Origin: Algibacter sp045066735
Lineage (GTDB): Bacteria; Bacteroidota; Bacteroidia; Flavobacteriales; Flavobacteriaceae
Direction of reading: 5' to 3'
Assembly (NCBI RefSeq): GCF_045066735.1
Contig: NZ_JBISHH010000024.1
Span: 496,001 to 560,000 of the forward strand
Length of the DNA: 64,000 bases
Position numbers and translations under genes: made by a program. Below, piece after piece: positions 17,184 through 25,637 of the stretch (position 1 is the first letter of the stretch; each line of letters begins with the position of its first letter). The notes under the pieces are model-generated. The model had not been told where the DNA came from. It did no database searches and saw only the letters and a list, made by a program, of their open reading frames with translations.

Positions 17184-17216
17184 ATTACAGCCCAACAATA
17201 TAACTTCATTTTTTAA

Positions 17217-17981
17217 TTGACTTACTTAGAAACCCTACAAGGTTATAATTTATCAACATTACAATGGTCGGCCATTGGTTTTGCAGTATTCTTGCTCGGC
17301 ATGTCTAAATCTGGAATAAAAGGCATCGGGATAATTATTGTCGTTATTTTAGCTTTTGTTTTCGGAGAAAAAGCATCTACAGGTGTTTTATTACCAATGC
17401 TTATTTGTGCCGATATTTTCGCAGTAATTTATTATAATCGCCATGCACAGTGGCATATTATTAAGAAGTTAATTCCATGGATGATTGTTGGTGTCCTTGT
17501 TGGTGTATGGGTGGGTAACGATATTTCGGAACTGGTTTTTAAAAGGCTCATGGCTGTTATAATTATTGCTTCGGTTTTAATTATGATTTATACCGAACGT
17601 AAAAAATCGGATACAGTCCCTACCAATGTATGGTTTTCAAAGAGTACGGGTTTTTTAGCAGGTTTTACTACCATGATTGGTAATTTGGCAGGCCCTGTTT
17701 CAAATATTTATTTTCTGGCCATGCGTTTTCCTAAAAACGAATTTATTGGTACGGCAGCTTGGTTGTTTTTTATTATTAATGTGTTTAAGCTTCCGTTTCA
17801 TATTTTTGTCTGGGGCACTGTTACTAAAGATACATTGGTTTTAAACTCTGTTTTAATTCCGGCGGTAATAGTTGGTTTTTTCTGCGGTACCTATATTGTA
17901 AAATTAATTTCTAATGTTAATTACAGGCGGTTTATATTAATAGTTACCGCTCTTGGCGGTATAATTATGCTATTTAGTTAG
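17217..17981 (+). CDS. TauE/SafE-family sulfite exporter-like permease
   Basis: A 254-residue integral membrane protein with about eight hydrophobic spans in two repeated halves. Family marks are FLLGMSKSGIKGIG near residue 27 and TGFLAGFTTMIGNLAGPVSNIYFL near residue 142. TauE/SafE proteins move sulfoacetate, sulfite or similar organic anions across the inner membrane. The start codon is TTG at 17217; the next in-frame ATG would delete the first membrane span. Substrate unknown. Confidence 0.85.
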   Translation: MTYLETLQGYNLSTLQWSAIGFAVFLLGMSKSGIKGIGIIIVVILAFVFGEKASTGVLLPMLICADIFAVIYYNRHAQWHIIKKLIPWMIVGVLVGVWVGNDISELVFKRLMAVIIIASVLIMIYTERKKSDTVPTNVWFSKSTGFLAGFTTMIGNLAGPVSNIYFLAMRFPKNEFIGTAAWLFFIINVFKLPFHIFVWGTVTKDTLVLNSVLIPAVIVGFFCGTYIVKLISNVNYRRFILIVTALGGIIMLFS

Positions 17982-18049
17982 TTTTTAGGTGTTTACACGA
18001 AATGTTTTTTTTATTACCTTTAACAACTAATAAATTTTAACTTATAACA

Positions 18050-18415
18050 ATGTCAAACGAAAAAAATTTAGGCGACGATCTTAACGATATGTTAGGCGAT
18101 GCTAAGGATGGTGCTCAAAAAGCAGCAGGTGAAGCAAAAGAAGCAGCTTCAGAATTTACAAAAGGTGCAACTGAAGTATTAGGTGCTGAAAACAAAAAAA
18201 TAGTTGCAGGTATTGTAGCTATTTTAATAGGTAGCTTAGGTATTCATAAGTTTATTTTAGGATATACTAAAGAAGGTATTATCCAAATTGTAGCTACTTT
18301 TGTTACTTGCGGTATAGCAGGTATTATTCCATTTATAGAAGGTATCATCTATTTAACAAAATCTGATGAAGAATTTTATAATACGTATCAAGTTGGAAAA
18401 AAAGGTTGGTTCTAA
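18050..18415 (+). CDS. TM2-domain membrane protein
   Basis: 121 residues. The N-terminal half is an Ala/Glu/Lys-rich amphipathic region (residues 1-45; DDLNDMLGDAKDGAQKAAGEAKE) resembling a coiled coil or CsbD-like segment. The C-terminal half is a TM2 domain: two helices (about 52-70 and 75-97) joined by GIHKFILGYTKEGI, with the family Asp replaced by the KF pair. TM2 proteins are widespread with no agreed role. A terminator follows 20 bp after the stop. Confidence 0.82.
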   Translation: MSNEKNLGDDLNDMLGDAKDGAQKAAGEAKEAASEFTKGATEVLGAENKKIVAGIVAILIGSLGIHKFILGYTKEGIIQIVATFVTCGIAGIIPFIEGIIYLTKSDEEFYNTYQVGKKGWF

Positions 18416-18435
18416 CCTAAATTATTTCAAAATAT

Positions 18436-18469
18436 AAAAAGCTGAAACCGTTAGGTTTCAGCTTTTTTT
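18436..18469. terminator. Bidirectional terminator between TM2 and OlsF-like genes
   Basis: A 14-bp stem (18436-18449 with 18454-18467), GTTA loop and trailing Ts. The A-run on the 5' side gives a T-run on the minus strand as well. Confidence 0.88.
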
Positions 18470-18502
18470 GTTTTATATAAATATAAGTATAATAAAAACC
18501 GA

Positions 18503-20338
18503 TTAAGATTCGGTTGTTGTATTTCCTGTAAATTTTCGTTCTAATTCAGCCTGAAACTCCTCCATTACCGGACGTACTGTACTTTCTGGTAAATCAGCAA
18601 TTTTAATATACATTAGTCCATCTACAGCATTGTTAAATAGGGGATCGACATTAAAGGCCACCAATCTGGCATTTTGTTTAATATACTTTTTAAGCAATAC
18701 CGGCATGCGTAATGCACCTGGCTCTATCTCATCAATAAGTTTATCAAACTTGTTTAAATCTGCTTCCGTTTCATCAAAAACAAAATCTTTATCGGCATCT
18801 TTCAGTTTAACTTTAAATTCCTTTTTTGGGTGTACATATTGCGCTATATATGGATCGTAGTAATGGGATTTCATAAACTCAATCATCAACGATTTTGAGA
18901 AATTCGAAAATTGATTACTAATACTTACGCCTCCAATTAAAAACTTGTGTTCTGGGAAACGTAATGTAATGTGCACAATACCTTTCCAAAGTAAAAATAA
19001 AGGCATTGGTTTTTGTTGATACTCTTTAATAATAAAAGCGCGCCCCATTTCTATAGATTGGCTCATCATTTTATGTAATTCTGGCTCGAACCTAAATAGA
19101 TCTTGAAGATAAAACCCGTCTATACCATATTTTTCAAATATTTGAGAGCCTAAGCCCATACGGTAAGCGCCAGCAAGTATGTTGCGCTCGCGATCCCATA
19201 AAAACATGTGGTGGTAATATTGATCAAAGGCGTCTAAATCTATGGCTTCATTAGTGCCTTCTCCAACTTCACGAAAAGTGATTTCGCGTAAGCGGCCTAT
19301 TTCACGTAATATGTTTGGTGCATCTTTAGATTGAGCTAAAAACACCTCGTAATTTTTACTTTCCAGAAGTCTAGAATCACTAGCTCTAAGAGCTTCAACC
19401 TCTTTTGTCATAATAGCAGCATCAACGGGAGTGACAATGTTTTTAGGCGCTTTTGGTGTTTTTAATGTAGATGAAATGCTGTCTAATATTTTCGATTTCT
19501 TTTCAAAAGCATTAGCTAACATGTATGTTTTTTTTCTTAAAAAATTAGAAAAATCATCTAATGATACATGTTCTTTTTGATCGGCAACCGAAATAGGTTT
19601 ACCTATTCTTACTTTTATTACACGTCGTTTTTGGCTTAAAACCTCAGAAGGTAGTTTAGCCGTTCTAAAAGTGTCGCTAATTTTAGAAAGTCTGTAAAAT
19701 AATTTACTGTTTTTAGCATGAAAATAGATAGGAACCACCGGTACTTCCGCACGTTTTATTAGTTTTAGTGCAGATTCTTCCCAAGGTTTATCGATTACTA
19801 ATTTTCCGTCTCTGTAGGTTGAAACCTCTCCTGCAGGAAATAAACCTAACGGGTGGCCAGCGCGTAAATGTAGAATGGAGTTTTTAAAACCTGCTATGCT
19901 CGATTTTGCGTCTTTTCGACCTTCAAATGGATTTACCGGCATAATATAAGGTTGCATAGGTTGTATGCGATGTAGCAAAAAGTTGGCTATAATTTTAAAA
20001 TCGTCGCGCTGTTCTAGCATCAGTTTTAAAAGTAAAACACCGTCAATTCCTCCAAGCGGATGGTTTGAGACGGTTATGTATGCGCCGTCTTTTGGTAAGC
20101 GTTTTAAGTCTTCCTCTGGTATTTCGAATTTAATTTGAAATTCTTCTAAAATTTTATCTAAAAACTCGATGCCTTCGAGGTGATTATTACGCTTGTAAAA
20201 CTTATCTATAGTCGATATTTTAAGCACTTTCATAAGGAGCCAGCCAATAAAAGTGCCAATAAAACCATACTTATCTAGTTTTATTGCTTTAGCTACTTCT
20301 TTGGGGGTAACTAAGCCTATGTTCGTTGAGTTGGTCAT
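18503..20338 (-). CDS. olsF: Bifunctional aminolipid synthase, PlsC-type acyltransferase plus GNAT (OlsF-like)
   Basis: 611 residues in two parts. Residues about 70-260 are a lysophospholipid acyltransferase-type domain with NHPLGGID (His93, Asp99) and LFPAGEVS in place of the usual FPEGTRS. Residues about 320-520 are a hemolysin/OlsB-type GNAT fold (LREITFREVGEGTNEAIDLDAFD, AGAYRMGLG, ELGRAFI-like EMGRAFIIKEYQ). This order matches OlsF, described in Serratia and Flavobacterium as making ornithine lipid by N- then O-acylation. In Bacteroidota related enzymes also make glycine or other aminolipids, so the amino acid acceptor is uncertain. Cytoplasmic face of the inner membrane. Confidence 0.82.
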   Translation of the reverse strand: MTNSTNIGLVTPKEVAKAIKLDKYGFIGTFIGWLLMKVLKISTIDKFYKRNNHLEGIEFLDKILEEFQIKFEIPEEDLKRLPKDGAYITVSNHPLGGIDGVLLLKLMLEQRDDFKIIANFLLHRIQPMQPYIMPVNPFEGRKDAKSSIAGFKNSILHLRAGHPLGLFPAGEVSTYRDGKLVIDKPWEESALKLIKRAEVPVVPIYFHAKNSKLFYRLSKISDTFRTAKLPSEVLSQKRRVIKVRIGKPISVADQKEHVSLDDFSNFLRKKTYMLANAFEKKSKILDSISSTLKTPKAPKNIVTPVDAAIMTKEVEALRASDSRLLESKNYEVFLAQSKDAPNILREIGRLREITFREVGEGTNEAIDLDAFDQYYHHMFLWDRERNILAGAYRMGLGSQIFEKYGIDGFYLQDLFRFEPELHKMMSQSIEMGRAFIIKEYQQKPMPLFLLWKGIVHITLRFPEHKFLIGGVSISNQFSNFSKSLMIEFMKSHYYDPYIAQYVHPKKEFKVKLKDADKDFVFDETEADLNKFDKLIDEIEPGALRMPVLLKKYIKQNARLVAFNVDPLFNNAVDGLMYIKIADLPESTVRPVMEEFQAELERKFTGNTTTES

Positions 20339-20369
20339 GGCTGTAAATGTACTAAAATATACGTTTTAA

Positions 20370-21620
20370 TTAAATAGTAACTATTTGAACGGTTTCTGGC
20401 GTTAATTGTTTTAGTAACACGGTTTTATCGATTTCAATTTTATTTATTGCCATGTCGTTATAGTGGCGAATGGTGTAAAGTGAGGCGTTTTGATGACAAA
20501 CCACCTTGAATTTTGATTTTAAATGATGTAATAATTTATCGAGATTGTTATAATTATTTTCAATACAAACAGAAAAACTGATAGCCGAATTTTGAATAAC
20601 GTCTACCTTCATTTTGTACTGATGCAAAAGGCTGAAAATATAACTAATATTTTCTTCAACAATATAAGAAAAATCTAAGGATGAAAGAGATATTAAAACC
20701 TGATTCTTCTTAACAATAAAGCATGGAGTCAATGGGTCTAACGTGGTGTTTTTACCAATTTTAGTGCCTTGAGAATCTGGGTTTAAGAATGATTTTACAT
20801 AAAGCGGAATTTCTTTTCCTTGCAAGGGTTGCAATGTTTTTGGGTGAATAACCGATGCACCATAAAAGGCCAACTCTATAGCTTCTCTATAAGATAGGTT
20901 GTTGAGTAATTGTGAGTTTTCAAAATAGCGTGGGTCGGCATTTAAAACACCAGGGACATCTTTCCAAATGGTTACACTTTCTGCGTTTAAGCAATAGGCA
21001 TATATAGCGGCTGTGTAGTCGCTGCCTTCTCTCCCAAGGGTTGTTGTAAAGTTATTAGCATCACTACCTAAAAAACCTTGTGTGATATTTAGAATAGACT
21101 TGTTAAAGGTGTTCGAAATGAGCTGTTGTGTGTTGTCCCAATTTACATTGGCTCTGCGATAATAATTATCGGTTTTAATATGCGTACGTACATCAATCCA
21201 TTTATTTTTAAGACCGATATCGTTTAAGTATTCACTAATTATGGTTGTTGAAATGAGTTCCCCAAAGCCTATTATTTGGTCGTAAACAAAACTATAATCT
21301 GGTGATTTATTACTAATTAAAAACTGATTTAATTCATTAAAAAAGGTATTTACTTTTGTAAACGCTGCATGGTCTTCATTTTGGAATAAATCGAGTAAAA
21401 TTTCGTTATGAAACTTTTTCACATCTTGTAAAGCACTTTGTAATTTAGGCTTGTTTTCAAAATAATTTTTAATTACAAGTTCTAAGGCATTGGTAGTTTT
21501 ACCCATAGCCGAAACCACTATTAGTGTATTTTTGTAGCCTACCTTTTGTAAAACATATGCTAGGTTCTTTACACCATTTGCATCTTTTACCGAGGCTCCA
21601 CCAAATTTATAGATTTGCAT
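20370..21620 (-). CDS. Aspartate kinase (monofunctional)
   Basis: 416 residues; phosphorylates aspartate, first step to lysine, threonine and methionine. KFGGASVKDANG (residues 5-16) is the ATP-site signature; the core has TTLGREGSDYTAAIYA near residue 190 and WKDVPGVLNADPR near 215, then SYREAIELAFYGASVIHP. A degenerate C-terminal ACT region (about 300-390) could bind an allosteric amino acid. It sits between the OlsF-like gene and a GNAT gene on the same strand (gaps of 31 and 10 bp), so it is likely in an operon. Confidence 0.9.
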   Translation of the reverse strand: MQIYKFGGASVKDANGVKNLAYVLQKVGYKNTLIVVSAMGKTTNALELVIKNYFENKPKLQSALQDVKKFHNEILLDLFQNEDHAAFTKVNTFFNELNQFLISNKSPDYSFVYDQIIGFGELISTTIISEYLNDIGLKNKWIDVRTHIKTDNYYRRANVNWDNTQQLISNTFNKSILNITQGFLGSDANNFTTTLGREGSDYTAAIYAYCLNAESVTIWKDVPGVLNADPRYFENSQLLNNLSYREAIELAFYGASVIHPKTLQPLQGKEIPLYVKSFLNPDSQGTKIGKNTTLDPLTPCFIVKKNQVLISLSSLDFSYIVEENISYIFSLLHQYKMKVDVIQNSAISFSVCIENNYNNLDKLLHHLKSKFKVVCHQNASLYTIRHYNDMAINKIEIDKTVLLKQLTPETVQIVTI

Positions 21621-21630
21621 TTAAAGTGAA

Positions 21631-22116
21631 TTAATTATTCAAATTAGATATGTAATTTTTTATCGCTGTTTCATCTAATTGTACCACATCCCAATCTCTC
21701 ATCACGTTAGCTCCTTTTTTCTCATAGAAAGCAATAGCTGGTTCGTTCCAGTCAATCACTTCCCAATTTATGCGTTTAACACCTTTTTTGTGGCCGTATT
21801 TAACAACTTCGTCTAAAAGTGCTGTTCCCATACCAGAACCTCTCATGTTTTGACTTACAATTAAATCTTCTAAATGAATTATTTTACCTTTCCATGTAGA
21901 ATAACGGTTGTAAACAAGGGCTATACCTTCTACTTTTTTATCAGCTTCTGCAACAAAACAATGAAAAGCTGGTTGAGTTCCAAAACCATCGTTTTCCAAA
22001 TCTTCTAAAGTTACTTCAACTGCGTCTGGCTCTTTTTCGAACACGGCTAACTCGTTGATTAGGTGGAGAACTTGTGGCATATCCTCTTTTTTTGCGTTTC
22101 TTATTGTAAAATCCAT
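21631..22116 (-). CDS. GNAT family N-acetyltransferase (diamine acetyltransferase-like)
   Basis: 161 residues with the complete GNAT fold. N-terminal FTIRNAKKEDMPQVLHLINELAVFEK resembles spermidine/spermine acetyltransferases, the pyrophosphate loop is QNMRGSGMGTALL, and the C-terminal AIAFYEKKGA segment is typical. Substrate not proved. First gene of a minus-strand run with aspartate kinase and the OlsF-like gene. Confidence 0.82.
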   Translation of the reverse strand: MDFTIRNAKKEDMPQVLHLINELAVFEKEPDAVEVTLEDLENDGFGTQPAFHCFVAEADKKVEGIALVYNRYSTWKGKIIHLEDLIVSQNMRGSGMGTALLDEVVKYGHKKGVKRINWEVIDWNEPAIAFYEKKGANVMRDWDVVQLDETAIKNYISNLNN

Positions 22117-22187
22117 AATGAAAATTAAATTTTTTCAAATATACCTTAAAGTTAAATATATTTGGGTACATAACTTTAACGAAAACG

Positions 22188-22217
22188 TTGTAGTTTCTTA
22201 TTTTTTATAGATATTTG
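22188..22217 (+). promoter_or_regulatory. Predicted fbp promoter
   Basis: GATATTTG (22210-22217) matches TAnnTTTG except at the first base; TTG at 22188-22190 lies 19 nt upstream. The ATG at 22241 follows 23 nt later. Confidence 0.5.
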
Positions 22218-22240
22218 CACAAACAAAACAAAACACTTTT

Positions 22241-23248
22241 ATGTCTCACAAAAAACAAACTTTAGGAGAGTTTATTATTGAAAATCAGTCATCGTTTAAA
22301 TATTCTTCAGGTGAATTATCTAGCCTTTTGAACTCTATTCGGTTGGCGGCAAAAGTTGTAAACCATGAAGTAAACAAGGCCGGATTGGTTGATATTATTG
22401 GTGCTGCTGGTGATACTAACATCCAAGGCGAAGATCAACAAAAACTAGATGTTTATGCAAACGATAAGTTTATACAAACGCTTACTAAAAGAAATATTGT
22501 TTGTGGAATTGCGAGTGAGGAAGAAGATGATTTTATTTGTATAAATAGTCAAGATGAAAATCATCAAAATAAATATATTGTACTTATTGATCCTTTAGAT
22601 GGGTCGTCTAATATTGATGTAAATGTTTCGGTAGGTACTATTTTTTCTATTTACAGACGTGTAACGCCAGTAGGAACACCTGTAACTCTAGAAGATTTTT
22701 TACAAAAAGGAAGTAAGCAAGTTGCTGCGGGTTATGTGGTTTATGGTACATCGACTATGTTGGTTTATACAACAGGAGATGGTGTTAATGGTTTTACATT
22801 AAACCCTGCAATTGGATCATTTTACCTATCGCATCCTGATATGCAATTTCCTGAAGATGGTACTATTTATTCTGTAAATGAAGGGAACTATATTCACTTT
22901 CCTCAAGGTGTAAAAAACTATATAAAATACTGCCAGCAAGAAGAAGGAGACCGACCTTATACATCACGATATATTGGGTCTTTAGTATCAGATTTTCATA
23001 GAAATATGATAAAAGGTGGTATATACCTATACCCACAGAGTTCTAAAAATCCAGATGGAAAATTACGTTTGCTTTACGAATGTAACCCAATGGCTTTTTT
23101 AGCAGAACAAGCTAATGGTTTTGCTAGTGATGGTTATACTAGAACCATGGATGTAGAACCAACGGAACTTCACCAACGTGTGCCATTTATTTGTGGTAGT
23201 AAAAACATGGTGGAGAAGTGTGAAGAGTTTATGAAAAATGCCAAATAA
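22241..23248 (+). CDS. fbp: Fructose-1,6-bisphosphatase class 1
   Basis: 335 residues; dephosphorylates fructose-1,6-bisphosphate, the committed step of gluconeogenesis. The metal-binding core DPLDGSSNIDVNVSVG lies near residue 117; ASEEEDDF supplies the upstream acidic pair and LRLLYECNPMAFLAEQA the substrate and metal-binding end. Length is normal for FBPase I. Monocistronic, with its own promoter and terminator. Confidence 0.95.
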   Translation: MSHKKQTLGEFIIENQSSFKYSSGELSSLLNSIRLAAKVVNHEVNKAGLVDIIGAAGDTNIQGEDQQKLDVYANDKFIQTLTKRNIVCGIASEEEDDFICINSQDENHQNKYIVLIDPLDGSSNIDVNVSVGTIFSIYRRVTPVGTPVTLEDFLQKGSKQVAAGYVVYGTSTMLVYTTGDGVNGFTLNPAIGSFYLSHPDMQFPEDGTIYSVNEGNYIHFPQGVKNYIKYCQQEEGDRPYTSRYIGSLVSDFHRNMIKGGIYLYPQSSKNPDGKLRLLYECNPMAFLAEQANGFASDGYTRTMDVEPTELHQRVPFICGSKNMVEKCEEFMKNAK

Positions 23249-23270
23249 TACTTAGTAATACAGTTGTTTA

Positions 23271-23304
23271 AAAAAAATGCGAGCTTTTTGGCTCGCATTT
23301 TTTT
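23271..23304 (+). terminator. Terminator of fbp
   Basis: AAAAAAATGCGAGC (23271-23284) pairs with 23291-23304. The same stem sequence recurs at 32394-32427. It also faces the convergent T9SS cargo gene. Confidence 0.88.
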
Positions 23305-23325
23305 ATGCTAGAAACAAAAGAACTA

Positions 23326-24528
23326 CTATTTTTTTATAATTTTGAATGAAGCTTTACCGGTGTTGGTTTTTAAATTTAAAAGATACAAGCCGCTTTTCAG
23401 CGCAGATAAATTTAAAGTTTCTTTGTTTTTAGAGCTCGAATATACCTCTTGACCAATATTATTATAGATTTTAACTTCGGAAAGTATAACGTTATCATTG
23501 ATTTTAATAGCGATCTCATTTTCAAAAGGGTTCGGGTAAATTGTTGTTGTTTTGAATAAAGTATTGTTTAGACTTAAACTTATTTCTACTGTAAATTCTG
23601 CTACATCATAAATGGACCAATCTCCATTAGAGTCTTGAACGCGTATATAAAACAAATGATCGCCAACTTCAATGTCTGCTGTGTCTATGTTGAGTATTTG
23701 AGATGTTTCGGAGGCATCGTTAAAAGTAACAGGTGTGCCACTGCCAATTCCTGGGTCTTCATCTATAAAATACTCGGCATTGGTTATATCGTCAGGAGTA
23801 AAATCAAAATCTTTAATGTAGATTGTTCTTCTGTCGTACAAACTCCAATGTCCTGCGTTGTCTTGAGTTCTTAAATAGAAACTATGAAAACCATTGGATA
23901 AAGTATTTGTTGGTATTGAAAAAACCTGAGTTAACTGCCCAGAGTTACCATCTACAGTTAAGGCTGTTCCGTTGCCTACACCTTCATCTTCATCAAAAAA
24001 ATATTCGGCTGCGGTAATTGTGAACAATTCAAAATTTGCAATATAAAACGTTTCTCTATCATATAAGCTCCATGCATTATCATTATTACGTGTTCTAATA
24101 TACAACGAATGAAAACCGTTTGATAAGTCGCCAGTTGGAATAGAAAAGGTTTGGCTTAAAATTTCAGCATCACTATTTACAGTAAGGGGTGTTCCATTTC
24201 CAACGCCAGGATCTATTTCGTAAAAATATTCGGCTGCGGTAATATTATATTGCGTTAAGCCTTTTACATAAAATGTTGTTCTGTCGTACAAGCTCCATGT
24301 GTTATCGTTATTTTTTGTTCTTATATATAAATGGTTAAAGCCGTCATTAAGATCTACTGTAGGAATGTTGAAGGTTTGAGCAAGCGCTCCCGTGTTACTA
24401 TCGGTAGTGAGTAAATTGCCATTACCCACACCGGGATCGGTATTAAAAAAGTATTCGGCAGAAGTTATACTTTGTGATATGGCAGTAAAGCTACACAGAG
24501 TAAAAACTAAGAGTAAAAACTTTTTCAT
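23326..24528 (-). CDS. T9SS cargo protein with four ~73-residue repeats
   Basis: 400 residues: signal peptide (1-18), four tandem repeats (about 20-310), and a type A sorting domain (about 325-400; TTIYPNPFENEIAIKIN, EVKIYNNIGQEVY, SGLYLLNLKT, FKIIKK). Each repeat reads roughly as (I)TAAEYFF.DPGVGNGT, LTV, QTFSIPT..L.NGFHSLYIRT.N, WSLYDR.TFYI, which resembles a small beta-sandwich. The first three repeats are much closer to each other than to the fourth. It is the last gene of the exported-protein operon, and its ATG is one base after the preceding stop codon. Probably surface-attached or released; ligand unknown. Confidence 0.85.
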   Translation of the reverse strand: MKKFLLLVFTLCSFTAISQSITSAEYFFNTDPGVGNGNLLTTDSNTGALAQTFNIPTVDLNDGFNHLYIRTKNNDNTWSLYDRTTFYVKGLTQYNITAAEYFYEIDPGVGNGTPLTVNSDAEILSQTFSIPTGDLSNGFHSLYIRTRNNDNAWSLYDRETFYIANFELFTITAAEYFFDEDEGVGNGTALTVDGNSGQLTQVFSIPTNTLSNGFHSFYLRTQDNAGHWSLYDRRTIYIKDFDFTPDDITNAEYFIDEDPGIGSGTPVTFNDASETSQILNIDTADIEVGDHLFYIRVQDSNGDWSIYDVAEFTVEISLSLNNTLFKTTTIYPNPFENEIAIKINDNVILSEVKIYNNIGQEVYSSSKNKETLNLSALKSGLYLLNLKTNTGKASFKIIKK

Positions 24529-24529
24529 G

Positions 24530-25555
24530 TTAATTAGCGTTAGTGTTTATGGTAACGCTTAGCTCTTGTCCTGAGGCCACACGGTCGGTAATGCTAGTGA
24601 TTTTTACAATTGGAATACCGTTAGAATAGCCGTAGTTGTTAAATATAAATGGTGTGCCATCGTATAAACCAATATCGATGCCATCGGTTCCTGCACCGAT
24701 AGCTGGAGAACCTTCTTGGAGATGAAAATCATCATTACGGGTAAAGGTGGCATTATCGTTATCTTCAACAAAAAGAGGGTTTTGGTTGTTTAAATTATTG
24801 GTTCCATCTAAATCTGTAAGATTTCCTGAACTTCTATTATATGCTAAGCAATATTCGTAAATAACTCCTGCACTATTAACATTTAATGTACTGTAATAAC
24901 TTCGGTATATGATGTTGTTTTGTACCGTTAAATTTCCCGTATCACTATTATTGTTTACAATTTGTCTACTTCCTGTGGTGTTTGAAAAGATATTATTTTT
25001 AATAGTAATACTATCGTGATTGTAAACGTAGAGAGCGCCTGTAAAAATGTTATTCGAAATAATAGTGTTTGTATAAGCGTTGTTCGAGTTGTTTGTGGTG
25101 CCAATTGCATTGATGATGTTGCCTCTAATAATGACATTGTCGGCGCCTGCATTACCAAAATATAAAATGGAACTTATAAAATTATTTTCAATACTGAGAT
25201 TTGATAATTGATTTGGGCTGCTCGAAAACACGTTAGATGTAACATAAAACCCTGATAGTTTAGAGTTTGATGAGTTTGAGCTAAAATTGGCATTAGTAAT
25301 GTAGGTACGCTTGTCAGGATCACTATGTCCAAAACCTATTAAAGTGAGTTTTTTATTAATAACAATTTCACCGTAGTTTGTTATAGAAGCATGCACGTAA
25401 ATAGTGTCTCCGTCACTTGCTGCAGATATTGCACCTTGTAAGCTGCTGTATTGGGCATTAGCACCTTCAGAGTTGTCTACTGTTAAGATGTTTTGAGCAT
25501 TTACTTGATATACAAAAAGTAAAGCTGTTACTAAGAGGGATAATTTTGTTTTCAT
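24530..25555 (-). CDS. Exported right-handed parallel beta-helix protein
   Basis: 341 residues: signal peptide (1-20, ending YQVNAQN), then a pectate-lyase-like start (YSSLQGAISAASDGDTIYVHASI) and many Asn-ladder coils (NNSNNAYTNTIISNNIFTG, DSITIKNNIFSNTTG, NLTVQNNIIYRS). Near residue 275 is the DFHLQEGSPAIGAG motif common at the end of such domains. The body then stops after a short Ig-like strand (ASGQELSVTI). No sorting domain is present, although the next gene, one base downstream, encodes one. Binding or cleavage of a surface glycan is possible; no catalytic residues are evident. Confidence 0.8.
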   Translation of the reverse strand: MKTKLSLLVTALLFVYQVNAQNILTVDNSEGANAQYSSLQGAISAASDGDTIYVHASITNYGEIVINKKLTLIGFGHSDPDKRTYITNANFSSNSSNSKLSGFYVTSNVFSSSPNQLSNLSIENNFISSILYFGNAGADNVIIRGNIINAIGTTNNSNNAYTNTIISNNIFTGALYVYNHDSITIKNNIFSNTTGSRQIVNNNSDTGNLTVQNNIIYRSYYSTLNVNSAGVIYEYCLAYNRSSGNLTDLDGTNNLNNQNPLFVEDNDNATFTRNDDFHLQEGSPAIGAGTDGIDIGLYDGTPFIFNNYGYSNGIPIVKITSITDRVASGQELSVTINTNAN

Positions 25556-25637
25556 TTGTTATGGATTTAATGGATTAATAAAATACTTGTCAAATGAGTG
25601 CTTAAAAGAGAATTATAAAAACAGTTTACTTTATTTG

